Assembly: GCF_900102745.1 (NCBI RefSeq)
Contig: NZ_FMZF01000004.1
Location: 248,001 to 312,000 of the forward strand
Length of the DNA: 64,000 nucleotides
Reading direction: 5' to 3'
Origin: Geodermatophilus telluris
Lineage (GTDB): Bacteria; Actinomycetota; Actinomycetes; Mycobacteriales; Geodermatophilaceae
Part shown: positions 1 to 9,062 of the stretch, in pieces
How the letters are laid out: each line of letters starts with the position of its first letter
Position numbering within the stretch: position 1 is the stretch's first letter
The notes under the pieces: generated by a model
Told to the model about the DNA's origin: nothing
Seen by the model: the letters and a program-made list of their open reading frames with translations, nothing else
Database searches by the model: none
Made by a program: the position numbers and the translations under genes

Positions 1-1
1 C

Positions 2-241
2 TTCGACCCCGCTCGGCAACGACTGTTCGCCGACCCACGTCTGCCCCACGTCGTGGTCGCCTACATCGACAAGGCACTGTTCGGGCCGGCGATCATCGAC
101 CCCGTCCTCAAGGACGTGCACAACACCTTCCCGAACCTCTTCATCGCCGACGCCGCCCGGCGCGCCACCCTCCACTTCAGCGAGCGGGACGGCCGGCAGT
201 TCGCCGAGACGAGCTTCCTGGATTGGGCCCCAGGACGCTGA
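2..241 (+). CDS. Hypothetical protein, C-terminal fragment (5' end outside window)
   Basis: The reading frame is open from the window edge and ends at 241, giving the last 79 residues of a protein whose start lies outside. An internal ATG at 53 is possible but the frame is open upstream with normal codon use. The segment is soluble, of mixed composition, with no motif I recognise. It ends 69 bases before the large unknown protein on the same strand, so the two may be co-transcribed. No function is assigned. Confidence 0.55.
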   Translation, partial: FDPARQRLFADPRLPHVVVAYIDKALFGPAIIDPVLKDVHNTFPNLFIADAARRATLHFSERDGRQFAETSFLDWAPGR

Positions 242-310
242 GCCTTCCCGGGCCCCCCGGCTGCCCGTACCGTCGCACCCTCCACGGAGCGGCGCGGGGA
301 TCGAGGCGTC

Positions 311-3073
311 ATGTTCGACCTCTTCAAGGACCTGGACACCTACCGCGGGATCCCGCCCTACGCCAGCGAGCACTACGGCGTCTACCAGCCCCTCCTGGGC
401 TGGCGCTCGAACCTGACGACCCAGTGGGTGCGCAGAGGCGGGCGCACGGTGGACCCGCGCCTGCGGCGCATCCTCGACGGCCGGATCACCCCGGGCGTCA
501 CGGAGGTGGTCAACCCCCATCCACTCGAGTTCCTGGCCCAACCCCTGGAGCCAGGCTCGGGGCGTACTCCGTGGCGCGTGGTGGCGCCGCGGCCGCTGGG
601 CAGCGAACTCATCGTCGTCCTCCGCGACAGGGTGCAGGCGTGGGTCGACGCCCACGACGGCCACCTGCCGCAGGGCACCGAGTGGGCGGCAGTCATCGAC
701 ATCAACGTGCTCCTCAACACCGACGAGGGACCGCTGCGCGTGGTGAACGACAGGCACCGGGAGCGCATCTGGGCACGGATGCAGGCCGAGGCCGGCGAAG
801 GCGGGGTCACCCCTGCGGCCATCGAGGCGGGACGCGCCGAGCTGCTCGACCTCATGCGGTTCGAGTCCCAGATCGCCGCGATGCTGCTGTTCCACGCCGA
901 GGCGCAGGCGGACTACGACCCGGCGGCGCTGGAACAGCTCTACGTCGTGGTCACCGCACCCCCGCTGTCCGAGGTGCTGGCCACCACCGATCCGCTCGCC
1001 ACGATCGACCCCGAGGACCGCAGCGGCGTGCTGTCACCGGTCGGCTTCGTGCACCTGTTCCGCCAGTACTTCTTCGACCTGGGGACGTTCCTCGGTGAGC
1101 CCGTCGAACACGTCTGGCTGGCTCCCGGAACCACGATCGAGCTGATCGAGGTGAGCACCCGGCGGGTCCTGCTGGAGCGCACCGAGGAGATGTCGCTGGA
1201 GACGCAGCAGCGGGTCGAGGCCTCGACCAGCGTGAAGGACGAGCTGAGCGACGCCGTGCGCGCCGAGAACAGCGGCAGCACCAAGCTCGGCGTCTCGACG
1301 ACCAACACCGTGAAGGTCGGCGTCTACCAGGGGTCGGCCACCGCGAGCCTCGGCCTCGAATCAGCTCGCAAGGACGCCCGCGAGTCACTGCACAAGCAGA
1401 GCCGCGAGCAGACCGAGAAGCTGTCCTCGGAGATCAAGCGGAGCTACAAGTCCGTGTTCAAGACGACGACGGAGACCACCGACAGCCGGACGCGTCGCTA
1501 CGTCCTGCAGAACCCCGGCAGCGAGCTGGTGAACTACGAGCTGCGCCGCAAGATGCGTCGGGTGGGCGTCCAGCTGCAGGACGTCGGCGAGCGACTGTGC
1601 TGGCAGGTCTTCGTCGACGACGCCGGTGCCGGCCTCGGGCTCGCCGACTTCGTGCACTACGCCGAGTCACCCGACCTCGCCAACCTCAAGGAACCCGACC
1701 CGCTGCCGCCGCCGGCGGCCATCGTCAAGAAGGTCACCGTCCCCATCCCCTTCTCGCCCATCCTCAACTACGACGACAACGGCCCCGCCGCCATCTACGA
1801 GTGGCGCTACGTCGAGACGGCGAAGACCGCCTACGAGGGCAAGCACCTGGGCAACCGCGCGAACACCAACGACGAGGACGCCGAGGACAACCAGGTCGTG
1901 ATGGGACCGTTCACCTTCAAGATCGACCCACCTCAACTGGATTACGTGCTCACCGACGACATCCGCGTGCTCGGGCCGCAGGGCAGCAAGCTCGGACAGG
2001 TCCGTGGCAAGCCCACGCGCATGCCGGACGGGTCGTTCCAGATCGTCATGCAGCAGATCAGCTTCGGCGGAGAGCAGTCGGTGCCCCTGGACCTGGAACT
2101 GGTCTACGCACCTACGTCGGCGGCGATGACCACGTACGCCGATCTGAAGAAGAAGGCGCAGGACAAGTACGAGGCCGAGAAGTACCGCCTGCTGCAGAAG
2201 GCCTACCTGGACAACGTCCGGGACCGGATCGACGACGCCGCCTCGATCCAACCGCGCCCCTCGTGGGACCTGCGCGAGGAGGAGCGCACGGTCGTCTACC
2301 GGGCGCTGCTGCGCAGATTGATGATGGACAGTTGGAACCTGCCCGACACCGCGGAGAACCGGCGCCTCAACCACGTGCGGTCCGAGATCGTCCGGGCCAT
2401 CTTCGACGTCGACGCGATGCTCTACTTCGTCGCCCCCGAGTGGTGGCTCCCCCGCCGCCACCAGACCCAGCACCGCTTCGACCCCGTCGCCGGCAAAGGC
2501 GCCGAGGTCGTGAACCTGACCGAGGCCGACGCCATCCGCTGGGGCGACACCCCTCAACGGGCCGACAACTACAGCATCACCGAGACCTCCCAGCCCGCAC
2601 GGCTCGGCAGCTCCCTGGGCTGGCTGCTGCAGCTGGACGGGGACAACCTGCGCAACGCCTTCCTCAACGCGCCGTGGGTCAAGGCGGTGATCCCCATCCG
2701 TCCCGGCCGCGAAGCGGCGGCGCTGAACTGGCTGCGCGGGATCGAGGGGCACGAGCAGGACGGTTGGGACGCCGTCTACGTCCCCTCGGGCCCGGACGAC
2801 GCCGCCCTGGTGGCCGAGGTCGAGGCCGACGGCGACCAACCGACCGTGGGCAACGTCTTGGCCAAGATCGCCTCGCACCTCGCCGAGAAGAACGACGACA
2901 TCAGCACGACCCTGGCCGCGGACCGGGTGTTCGAGCACGGCTTCGATCCGCTGGAGGGGGGCTTCAACGCGGGTCTACCGGCCAACGAGGTGTTCAGCCA
3001 GTGGATCTCTGTACTGCCCACGGACCAGATCGTGGCCGCGGCCTACCAACCCACGGCACTGTTCGAGCCCTGA
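311..3073 (+). CDS. Large uncharacterised protein (920 aa)
   Basis: The ATG start is followed by an unbroken 920-codon frame with strong third-position GC bias, so the gene is real. I see no signal peptide or membrane segment. Residues about 285-395 are polar and Lys/Glu/Ser/Thr-rich, with likely helical coiled-coil stretches and a Ser/Thr-rich strand region between them. A proline-rich linker (DPLPPPAA) follows near residue 461. The C-terminal third contains aromatic and Arg-rich segments without catalytic motifs. The size, modularity and lack of secretion signal suggest a structural or particle-associated protein, but this is inference. It lies just before a tRNA-like fragment and an integrase scrap, consistent with accessory DNA. 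Confidence 0.75.
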   Translation: MFDLFKDLDTYRGIPPYASEHYGVYQPLLGWRSNLTTQWVRRGGRTVDPRLRRILDGRITPGVTEVVNPHPLEFLAQPLEPGSGRTPWRVVAPRPLGSELIVVLRDRVQAWVDAHDGHLPQGTEWAAVIDINVLLNTDEGPLRVVNDRHRERIWARMQAEAGEGGVTPAAIEAGRAELLDLMRFESQIAAMLLFHAEAQADYDPAALEQLYVVVTAPPLSEVLATTDPLATIDPEDRSGVLSPVGFVHLFRQYFFDLGTFLGEPVEHVWLAPGTTIELIEVSTRRVLLERTEEMSLETQQRVEASTSVKDELSDAVRAENSGSTKLGVSTTNTVKVGVYQGSATASLGLESARKDARESLHKQSREQTEKLSSEIKRSYKSVFKTTTETTDSRTRRYVLQNPGSELVNYELRRKMRRVGVQLQDVGERLCWQVFVDDAGAGLGLADFVHYAESPDLANLKEPDPLPPPAAIVKKVTVPIPFSPILNYDDNGPAAIYEWRYVETAKTAYEGKHLGNRANTNDEDAEDNQVVMGPFTFKIDPPQLDYVLTDDIRVLGPQGSKLGQVRGKPTRMPDGSFQIVMQQISFGGEQSVPLDLELVYAPTSAAMTTYADLKKKAQDKYEAEKYRLLQKAYLDNVRDRIDDAASIQPRPSWDLREEERTVVYRALLRRLMMDSWNLPDTAENRRLNHVRSEIVRAIFDVDAMLYFVAPEWWLPRRHQTQHRFDPVAGKGAEVVNLTEADAIRWGDTPQRADNYSITETSQPARLGSSLGWLLQLDGDNLRNAFLNAPWVKAVIPIRPGREAAALNWLRGIEGHEQDGWDAVYVPSGPDDAALVAEVEADGDQPTVGNVLAKIASHLAEKNDDISTTLAADRVFEHGFDPLEGGFNAGLPANEVFSQWISVLPTDQIVAAAYQPTALFEP

Positions 3074-3225
3074 GTGCCGAACGTCCGAAGCGGTCCCACG
3101 GACGTGAGCTCACGTCCCTCTGGGCAGGTCGCCCGACAGGACAGGACAGCCGCAGATTGGGGCGGACACTGCCGCAGTCAACGCGGAGGTGTGCTCAACC
3201 GCCGACGCCCGCCTGAACCTTGACC

Positions 3226-3278
3226 CCCTCAAACGGCCGGACCAGAGTCCCCGCGGGGTTCAAGTCCCCGTCGGACAC
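3226..3278 (+). other. tRNA 3'-half-like segment, candidate attachment-site core
   Basis: Positions 3253-3269 read CGGGG-TTCAAGT-CCCCG, a perfect T-arm with a canonical loop, followed by a seven-base acceptor-like strand. I could not find the matching 5' acceptor strand or a D-arm upstream, so it is not a complete tRNA. A 3' tRNA fragment beside recombinase debris is the usual look of an attachment site left by a tRNA-targeting element. The amino-acid identity cannot be read. Confidence 0.35.
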
Positions 3279-3280
3279 AG

Positions 3281-3322
3281 CACCGCCCCGGTGTCTCTAC
3301 AGGTCAGAGGCCCGGGGCGGTG
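3281..3322 (+). terminator. Hairpin terminator after the tRNA-like segment
   Basis: CACCGCCCCGG (3281-3291) pairs perfectly with CCGGGGCGGTG (3312-3322) across a 20-base loop and is followed by a short T-containing stretch. The position directly after the T-arm-like sequence is what a tRNA terminator would occupy. Confidence 0.5.
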
Positions 3323-3376
3323 TCGTTTCAAGGTCAACAACGCCCCGTGACACCACTCCGACACTTCGCGACCTCT

Positions 3377-3492
3377 TCAGCCCCGCAGCAGGGCGGCGTA
3401 CCGCTCGGCGGCCTGACGGCCCATGCCAGGGTGGACGCGCTGCTAGAGGTGAGCGTGATGGTCGCGTTGGCGTGGCCGAGCCGCTCCGAGAC
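3377..3492 (-). pseudogene. Tyrosine recombinase/integrase C-terminal remnant
   Basis: On the minus strand 3492-3448 reads VSERLGHANATITLT, the typical C-terminal box of phage and plasmid tyrosine recombinases just before the catalytic Tyr. One frame away the sequence continues HPGMGRQAAERYAALLRG and then stops at 3377, also typical of actinobacterial integrase tails. The expected Tyr segment is lost at the frame change, and no upstream integrase domain is present. This is a scrap, about 100 bases from the tRNA-like segment, and supports a former integration site. Confidence 0.6.
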
Positions 3493-3530
3493 TCACGGGC
3501 GGTCTAGGCCTGCATCTCCGCCCCGGTTAG

Positions 3531-3887
3531 CTGCTGTACGGGTGCACCGGCCGCAGCCTGCCGGACCTGGTCGTCGACATGCTCTTGACCGCCAATGCCC
3601 GGCCGACCGCGAAGGAGAAGTCGTCCGTCGCCCGACGGATGCTGCTCATCCGTGAAGCCGAGACAGGCAGCCCGCGCATCGAGCACGTCGAGGTCGACGA
3701 CCTGGCGGTCTACTTCCCGGCCGGCATCACGCCGCAGCAGGCCCTCGCCGACCACGCCGACCAGCGCCGCAGCCGCAACTGGCGCAGCCGGCTGCCCGTC
3801 CCGACAGCAGCGACCACCGTCTGGGGCCGCTACTGCACCGCCTTCCGCCCACCTCTCCCCGCACGGGCACCAGACCTCCAGCGTCGC
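3531..3887 (+). pseudogene. Unrecognised ORF remnant
   Basis: A frame open from 3531 encodes a plausible polypeptide of about 110 residues, with balanced hydrophobic and charged residues (for example SLPDLVVDMLL and RIEHVEVDDLAVYF), before becoming low-complexity Arg/Pro-rich after about 3850. The first ATG in frame is at 3579, but the coding look begins upstream. I do not recognise the family. It lies between the integrase scrap and the frameshifted ABM-like gene and may be leftover cargo of a mobile element. Confidence 0.3.
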
Positions 3888-3978
3888 CCTCGTAGGCCGC
3901 ACCCGCCTGTACGTGCATGGGTGGAAGGCCGGCGTAGTCGCGCGAGGTCAGCGGCGAGCACGCCGGCGTGGCCCGCGG

Positions 3979-4280
3979 TCAGGTGGTGGCTCGCCAGCCG
4001 TGCCCGTCGTCCAGGCCCTCGACCGTCCACGTCATGACGATCTCGGGCTCGGTGCGCACGTCCGCCGCGGTGACCGCCTGCCGGTAGAGCTCGGAGCCGT
4101 AGAAGGACTCCGCGGCCTCGCGGGTCTGCCAGACCTCGACGACGCGGTAGCCGCGGTCGCTGGGACCCCCGGCGTGGAACAGCGCCCCGGCCGGCGTGCG
4201 GCCTGGTTGACCGCCGTGACGACCGACTCGTACTGCTGCCGGGTGAGGCCGGGGATCTCGGCCAGCATCGCCAGTGCCAT
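3979..4280 (-). pseudogene. Antibiotic-biosynthesis-monooxygenase-like (ABM fold) protein, frameshifted
   Basis: The minus-strand ATG at 4280 begins MALAMLAEIPGLTRQQYE, and the continuation of the family (ALFHAGGPSDRGYRVVEVW, then ESFYGSELYRQA) is found in another frame down to a stop at 3981-3979. The shift lies near 4195-4210. Together the pieces give a roughly 100-residue ferredoxin-like-fold protein of the type that acts as a small cofactor-free monooxygenase or stress protein. It is either a pseudogene or a sequencing indel. The adjacent regulator gene is also frameshifted. Confidence 0.6.
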
Positions 4281-4473
4281 GACTGCCTCCTCTTCCGGTG
4301 TGGGGGCGCATCGGGCGCCTCATGTGGACGAGGCCGACGGTAGGGGGAGCCGGTCCTCCCGGGGAGGAACAGGCGCAGGCACACCCACCGGAACAGCGCG
4401 GCCGGACCACCTCCCGATCCGCGGCTAGCATCGGCGCCGCTCGAACCCGGTCGGTGGAAGTGGGCGGCGGCCG

Positions 4474-6831
4474 ATGGTAGACGCTGCGACGTCCGCGGGG
4501 CGCTCGTTCGCGGACCTCCTGCGCGGCTACCGCGTCCGGGCCGCTCTGACGCAGGAGGAGCTCGCCGAGGCCTCCGGGCTGAGCGTGCGCGGGCTGCGCT
4601 ACCTCGAGCGGGGCCTGGGCATCCGACCCGGGACAGCGTCCACCGGCTGGCCGCGGCGCTCACCCTGTCACCGGTGGAGCGCGGCGTGCTGGCGCGGGCG
4701 GCCTGCCCCGGACCGGACGGGCCGGGCGTGCCGCCGCGGCCGGGGGCACCACCCCCGCCCTCGGGCCCGCTGATCGGTCGGGAACGGGAGCTCGCGGCCG
4801 TCGTCGACATCCTGTCCGGCGGCGACGTCCGGATCCTGACCCTGACCGGCCCCGGCGGGGTCGGCAAGACCCGGCTGGCCCTGGAGGCGGCCGGACGGCT
4901 CGCGACGCGCTTCTCCGACGGGGCGGTCTGGGTGCCGTTGGCGACGCAGGCCGATCCGGCGCTGCTGCCGGCTGCGGTCGGCGGCGCACTCGGTCTCGCC
5001 GCCGACGCTCCGCGGGGGGATCTCGACGTCCTCGCCGGCGCACTCGCCGAGCGGCCCGTGCTGCTCGTGCTGCTCGTGCTGGACGACTTCGAGCGCATCG
5101 CCAGGGCCGCCGCAACCGTGGCCGACCTGGCCGCCCGCTGCCCCGAGCTCGTCGTCCTGGTCACCAGCCAGGTGAGCCTGGGCCTGCGCAGCGGTCGCGA
5201 GTTCGCCGTCGGCCCGCTGGCGACTCCGGCGCCCGCGACGTCGACACCGGTCCAGGTGCTGGCCGCCAACCCCGCGGTCGAGCTCTTCCTGCGCCGGGCG
5301 CAGGCCAGGAGCGCGGACTTTGCGCTGACCGGGGAGAACGCCGGGACGGTCGCCGACATCTGTCGCCGGCTGGAGGGCCTGCCCCTGGCGCTCGAGCTGG
5401 CCGCCGCGCGCACCGCCGTGCTCCCACCGGCCGCGATGCTGGCCCGGCTGCACCACCGGCTCGGCGTACTGACCGGCGCCGCCCCGGACGCCCCGCGGCG
5501 CCAGCAGACCATGCGAGCGGCGATCGCCTTGAGCCACGACCTGCTGCCCACCTCGGCGCAGGCGCTGTTCCGCCAGCTGGCGGTGTTCGAGGGCGGCTGC
5601 ACCCTGTCGGCGATCGAGGCGGTGTGCCCGCCCGCCGGATCCGAGACCGGAGATCTGCTCGCCAAGTCGAGGAGCTGCAGCGCGCGAGCCTGCTGCGGCT
5701 GGAGGACGCCGAGGCGGAGGACCCACGCTTCCGGATGCTGGACACGGTCCGCGAGTACGCCCAGGAGCGGCTTGACACCGATCTCGAGGCCAACGCTGTG
5801 GCCGAGCGGCACAGCGCCCACTATCTGGCGCTGGCCGAGGACGTCACCGGCCGGGTGTTCGGCCCGCACATGGCCTCCGCCCTCGACCGGCTCGACCGCG
5901 AGCACGGCAATCTCACCGCCGCGCTGCGCCGGCTCACCGCGCGCCCCGACGCCGCCCGGGCCGTTCGGCTGGCCGCAGCGCTCTGGCCCTACTGGTACGT
6001 GCGCGGCCACACCACCGAAGCGCGCGCGGCACTCGCGGTGGCCCTGCAACTGCCCACCGACGAGGGGATCACCCCGGCACGGGCCCGGGCACTGCTCGGC
6101 GACGGCCAACTGGCCCTCAGCCAGGGCGACTACGCCGCGCGCGCGCACGTGCGCTCGAGAGCGCCACGCTCTGCCGCGCCCTGACCGACGACCGCGGGCT
6201 CGCCGAGGCCCTGCTGGTCGCCGGCTTCGCCGCCCGCGTCGCGGAAGACCACCCGGCCGCCGCCCGATTGCTCACGGCCGCGCTCGACACCGCACGAGCC
6301 GCGGATCACCCCTTCATGGCCGCCGCAGCGCTGCACCACCTCGGCCTGCTGGCCGCCGACATCGACGGCGGCACCGAGACGGCCAGCCGCCTGCTGCACG
6401 AGAGCCTGGACACCTACCGCGATCTGGGCCTGTCCCGCTTCAGCGCTCTGCTGCTGGTGGCGCTGGGAGATCTCGCACTCAGGCGCGGAGAGCGGGATCT
6501 GGCACGCTGCCTGCTCACCGAGAGCCTGCAGTTGATGATGCGGGTCACCGATCGCCTGAGCCTCCACCTCGCGGTGGACTGCGTCGCCCACCTCGCCCTC
6601 GAGGAGGGCGAGGCCAGACGGGCCGTCCGGCTGGCCGGGGGCGCCGCGCGCCTGCGCGCGCTGCACGGCGTGAGGGACTGGCCCGCCGTCGAACGACGCC
6701 GAGCAGCGTGGCTCACCGTCGCCCGGGAGGTCCTCCCCCCCGCGACGTTCGCCGCGGCATGGGCGGAGGGACAGGCCATCACCCTCGACCAGACCGTGGC
6801 TGCGGCACTCAGCACCCAGGCCTGCAGGTGA
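4474..6831 (+). pseudogene. XRE/NB-ARC/TPR transcriptional regulator (AfsR-like ATPase), broken by three frameshifts
   Basis: The gene starts at ATG 4474 with an XRE-type helix-turn-helix (RAALTQEELAEASGLSVRGL). A shift near 4612-4625 leads to a long linker and an NB-ARC ATPase with Walker A GPGGVGKTR and a Walker B-like LLVLDDFERI. A second shift near 5660 is followed by the winged-helix and TPR part, and a third near 6134-6150, in a CG-dinucleotide run, by the last TPR segment ending at 6831. No LuxR-type HTH is present at the C-terminus. A 9-base duplication gives LLVLLVLDDF. Intact homologues are about 780 residues and act as signal-dependent activators. Here the gene is probably dead unless the indels are sequence errors. 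Confidence 0.7.
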
Positions 6832-7329
6832 GAGGCACATCGACCGGATCCTCGCCCACCCACCGCCCAGCGCCGCCACGGTCCCCCGGCAGCCCACGGC
6901 TCCGACGCCTAGGTCGTCCACTGGCTGCTGGTGCGCAACGCGCGGTCGCCCGAACACATCCGTCCATGCCGAGCCCTACTCATCCGGCCGCCCGCTGGTG
7001 CGCCGCCGCGCCCTCCTCCCGCCCTGTCTCGCCCCGGCACTGGCGGAGATCACCAGCTCGTCACCCGTCACCGAGCAGCAGGCCTCCCAGACCTGACCGG
7101 CGCCGTCCACATCGACCGGCCTGGCGCTGCCGGGCGGAGCGGGTGAGCGGGCAGCCCGCCGATGCGCTGATTCTGGCTCCGTGACCACCGGCGCCGGCCG
7201 AGCCGACGGCCGTCCTGGGTGCATCTGCCAGGCGTCTGGGTCGAGCCGGCCGACGCGCCACTGCGCCCGCCGCACCGCGTTGCACCCCTGTCGTCCTCAT
7301 CACTGCTCGCTCACTTGTAAGGCAGAGGA
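6832..7329. other. Intergenic stretch, no convincing gene
   Basis: About 500 bases between the broken regulator and the copper promoter contain only short, low-complexity Pro/Arg-rich frames on both strands. A minus-strand stretch near 7040-7140 reads VDVDGAGQVWEACCSVTGDE and looks slightly protein-like, but it has no start or family match. Confidence 0.4.
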
Positions 7330-7330
7330 G

Positions 7331-7373
7331 TACCCCCTTAGGGTATCCCTGTACGGCATACCCACCCGGGGTA
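7331..7373 (+). promoter_or_regulatory. Two CsoR-type operators upstream of copZ
   Basis: TACCC-CCTTA-GGGTA (7331-7345) and TACCC-ACCCG-GGGTA (7359-7373) are two inverted repeats with identical half-sites, 28 bp centre to centre, just upstream of copZ. They match the general form of actinobacterial CsoR operators. CsoR is encoded two genes downstream, so copper-relieved autorepression is the expected circuit. Confidence 0.7.
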
Positions 7374-7399
7374 CTGCGCTCACTGAGAGGTACACGACC

Positions 7400-7609
7400 G
7401 TGAACACCACCGACTACGTCGTCCGCGGCATGACCTGTGGCCACTGCGCCGGCTCGGTGACCGCCGAGATCTCCACGATCCCGGGGGTCACCGGCGTACA
7501 GGTCGACGTGGCCGCCGGCCGGGTGACCGTCGAGTCCGACCAGCCGGTCCCCGCCGCCGCGGTCACCGCCGCGGTCGAGGAGGCGGGCTACGAGGTCGTC
7601 GCGGCCTGA
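7400..7609 (+). CDS. copZ: Copper chaperone CopZ-like, heavy-metal-associated domain protein
   Basis: This 69-residue protein is a single HMA ferredoxin-like domain with the metal-binding motif MTCGHC at residues 11-16. It should bind Cu(I) in the cytosol and hand it to the P-type ATPase encoded downstream. I chose GTG 7400 because GAGAGG lies 10 bases upstream and the product has the usual family length. The frame is open further upstream but would run through the operators. It is followed by a hairpin and then csoR. The double CsoR-like operator in front implies copper induction. Confidence 0.9.
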   Translation: MNTTDYVVRGMTCGHCAGSVTAEISTIPGVTGVQVDVAAGRVTVESDQPVPAAAVTAAVEEAGYEVVAA

Positions 7610-7617
7610 CCCGCGTC

Positions 7618-7653
7618 CGGGGTGGGCGCCCCGCCCGACCGGCGCCCACCCCG
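7618..7653 (+). terminator. Hairpin between copZ and csoR
   Basis: CGGGGTGGGCGCC (7618-7630) and GGCGCCCACCCCG (7641-7653) form a perfect 13-bp stem with a 10-base loop, 8 bases after the copZ stop. It may be a terminator or a processing/attenuation element that makes copZ transcripts more abundant than the downstream ones. Confidence 0.55.
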
Positions 7654-7688
7654 ACCCCTCCCGTTCCGCAGTTCCCGAGGAGAACGTC

Positions 7689-7970
7689 ATGGCCGGCTAC
7701 ACCCACGTGAAGGACGAGCACCTCAAGCGGCTGCGCAGGATCGAAGGTCAGGTCCGCGGCCTGGCGCGCATGGTCGAGGACGACCAGTACTGCATCGACA
7801 TCCTGACCCAGGTGTCGGCGGCCACGCGCGCGCTCCAGTCGTTCTCCCTCGGTCTGCTCGATGAGCACCTGAGCCACTGCCTGGTCGAGGCGGCGCAACA
7901 GGGCGGCCCGGAGGCCGACGAGAAGGTCCGCGAGGCCTCCGCCGCCATCGCCCGCCTGGTCCGCTCCTGA
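7689..7970 (+). CDS. csoR: Copper-sensing repressor CsoR
   Basis: This is a 93-residue DUF156/CsoR-family all-helical repressor. The Cu(I) ligand set Cys35, His60, Cys64 (YCIDILTQ and DEHLSHC) is intact, which separates it from persulfide-sensing CstR and from nickel-sensing relatives. In this family Cu(I) binding releases the tetramer from a TACCC/GGGTA operator. The ATG at 7689 has GAGGAGAAC upstream. It sits in the copZ-csoR-(secreted protein)-copA cluster, and the operators before copZ are its likely targets. Compare the CstR-type paralogue at 18300. Confidence 0.93.
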   Translation: MAGYTHVKDEHLKRLRRIEGQVRGLARMVEDDQYCIDILTQVSAATRALQSFSLGLLDEHLSHCLVEAAQQGGPEADEKVREASAAIARLVRS

Positions 7971-8026
7971 TCCCCCCACCCTCCACCAGTGCCGTACCCG
8001 ACGCCGACATCAGGAAGGCAGCACAG

Positions 8027-9019
8027 ATGAACACGCCCGCCAAGCTCGGCGCCTACGCGCTCGGTCTGGTCGCCGTCTTCGGCGTCACGGCCGGCATCGG
8101 CGCCGCCGTCGGGCCGGTCGGCCCGGCCGTGGCGTCCCAACACACCCCCGCGCACGATGATCCGCAGACGGAGTCCGCGATGGACACGAACGCATCGACG
8201 GCCGCCACCTCCCACACCCTCGGCGGCCTGCAGATCTCCGAGAACGGCTACACCCTCGACGTCGCCGCACAGCTCCCGGCCGGCACGGCCACCCCGGTCG
8301 CGTTCCGGATCCTCGGCCCCGACGGTCGGCCGGTGACCGGCTACGACACCGCCCACGACGAGGACCTGCACCTGATCGCGGTGCGCCGGGATCTCACCGG
8401 CTACCAGCACGTGCACCCTGAACTGGCCGCCGACGGCATCTGGGCGATACCGCTCGACCTCACCCCCGGCACCTGGCGGCTGTTCACCGACTTCGATCCC
8501 GCCGGTGACGACCCCGCGATCGTCCTGGGTGCCGACGTCGCCGTCGGCGGTGACCACGTCCCGCAGCCGCTCCCTGAGCCGTCGACCACGGCCGAGGTCG
8601 ACGGGTACACCGTCACCCTCGACGGAGAGCTGGTCCCCGGCCAGGAGTCCGAGCTCACGCTCTCGGTCAGCCGGGACGGGCACCCGGTCACCGACCTGCA
8701 GCCCTACCTCGGCGCCTACGGGCACCTCGTCGCGCTGCGCGACGGCGATCTGGGCTACCTGCACGTGCACCCGACCGGTGAGCCCGGCGACCGCACCACC
8801 GCGCCCGGCCCGGACATCACCTTCCGCGCCACGGCTCCCTCGGGCGGGGACTACCGGCTGTTCCTGGACTTCCGGCACGGCGACGCGGTGCGCACCGCCG
8901 AGTTCACCGTCAGTGCCGGCGACACCGCCGCTGCTCCCGTCGGTGGGCCTCCTGTCACGGAGGTCCCCGCCACCGGGCCTGCGAGCGGGCACGGCGACGC
9001 CGGGCACGCCCACGACTGA
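8027..9019 (+). CDS. Secreted or membrane-anchored His-rich protein of the copper cluster
   Basis: This 330-residue protein has an N-terminal hydrophobic segment (about residues 8-28) consistent with a signal peptide or anchor, so the rest lies outside the membrane. Two copies of a beta-rich unit carry matching motifs, [19 protein letters not shown] and [17 protein letters not shown], whose HVHP ends are likely metal ligands. The C-terminus is also His/Asp-rich ([10 protein letters not shown]). Similar proteins recur beside csoR and copA in actinobacteria and are often left as hypothetical. A role in extracytoplasmic copper binding is inference from motif and context. Confidence 0.7.
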   Translation: MNTPAKLGAYALGLVAVFGVTAGIGAAVGPVGPAVASQHTPAHDDPQTESAMDTNASTAATSHTLGGLQISENGYTLDVAAQLPAGTATPVAFRILGPDGRPVTGYDTAHDEDLHLIAVRRDLTGYQHVHPELAADGIWAIPLDLTPGTWRLFTDFDPAGDDPAIVLGADVAVGGDHVPQPLPEPSTTAEVDGYTVTLDGELVPGQESELTLSVSRDGHPVTDLQPYLGAYGHLVALRDGDLGYLHVHPTGEPGDRTTAPGPDITFRATAPSGGDYRLFLDFRHGDAVRTAEFTVSAGDTAAAPVGGPPVTEVPATGPASGHGDAGHAHD

Positions 9020-9062
9020 CCTCCGCCCCCCCACCCCGGGGGGACACGCTCCCAGGAAGACG

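Noticed and set aside
1667..2938. 423-codon minus-strand open frame opposite the 920-residue gene
   Set aside because: Composition is Gly/Val/Gln/His-rich antisense shadow of a GC-rich gene, with no domain or ribosome site. The plus strand has the coherent protein.
3160..3278. A complete tRNA gene
   Set aside because: Only the T-arm and a 3' acceptor-like strand are visible; no D-arm, anticodon arm or matching 5' acceptor strand could be folded.
4674..7184. A single 836-codon plus-strand frame through the NB-ARC gene
   Set aside because: Only the first two thirds up to about 5660 is coherent; beyond that it is Arg/Pro-rich and the true continuation lies in other frames.
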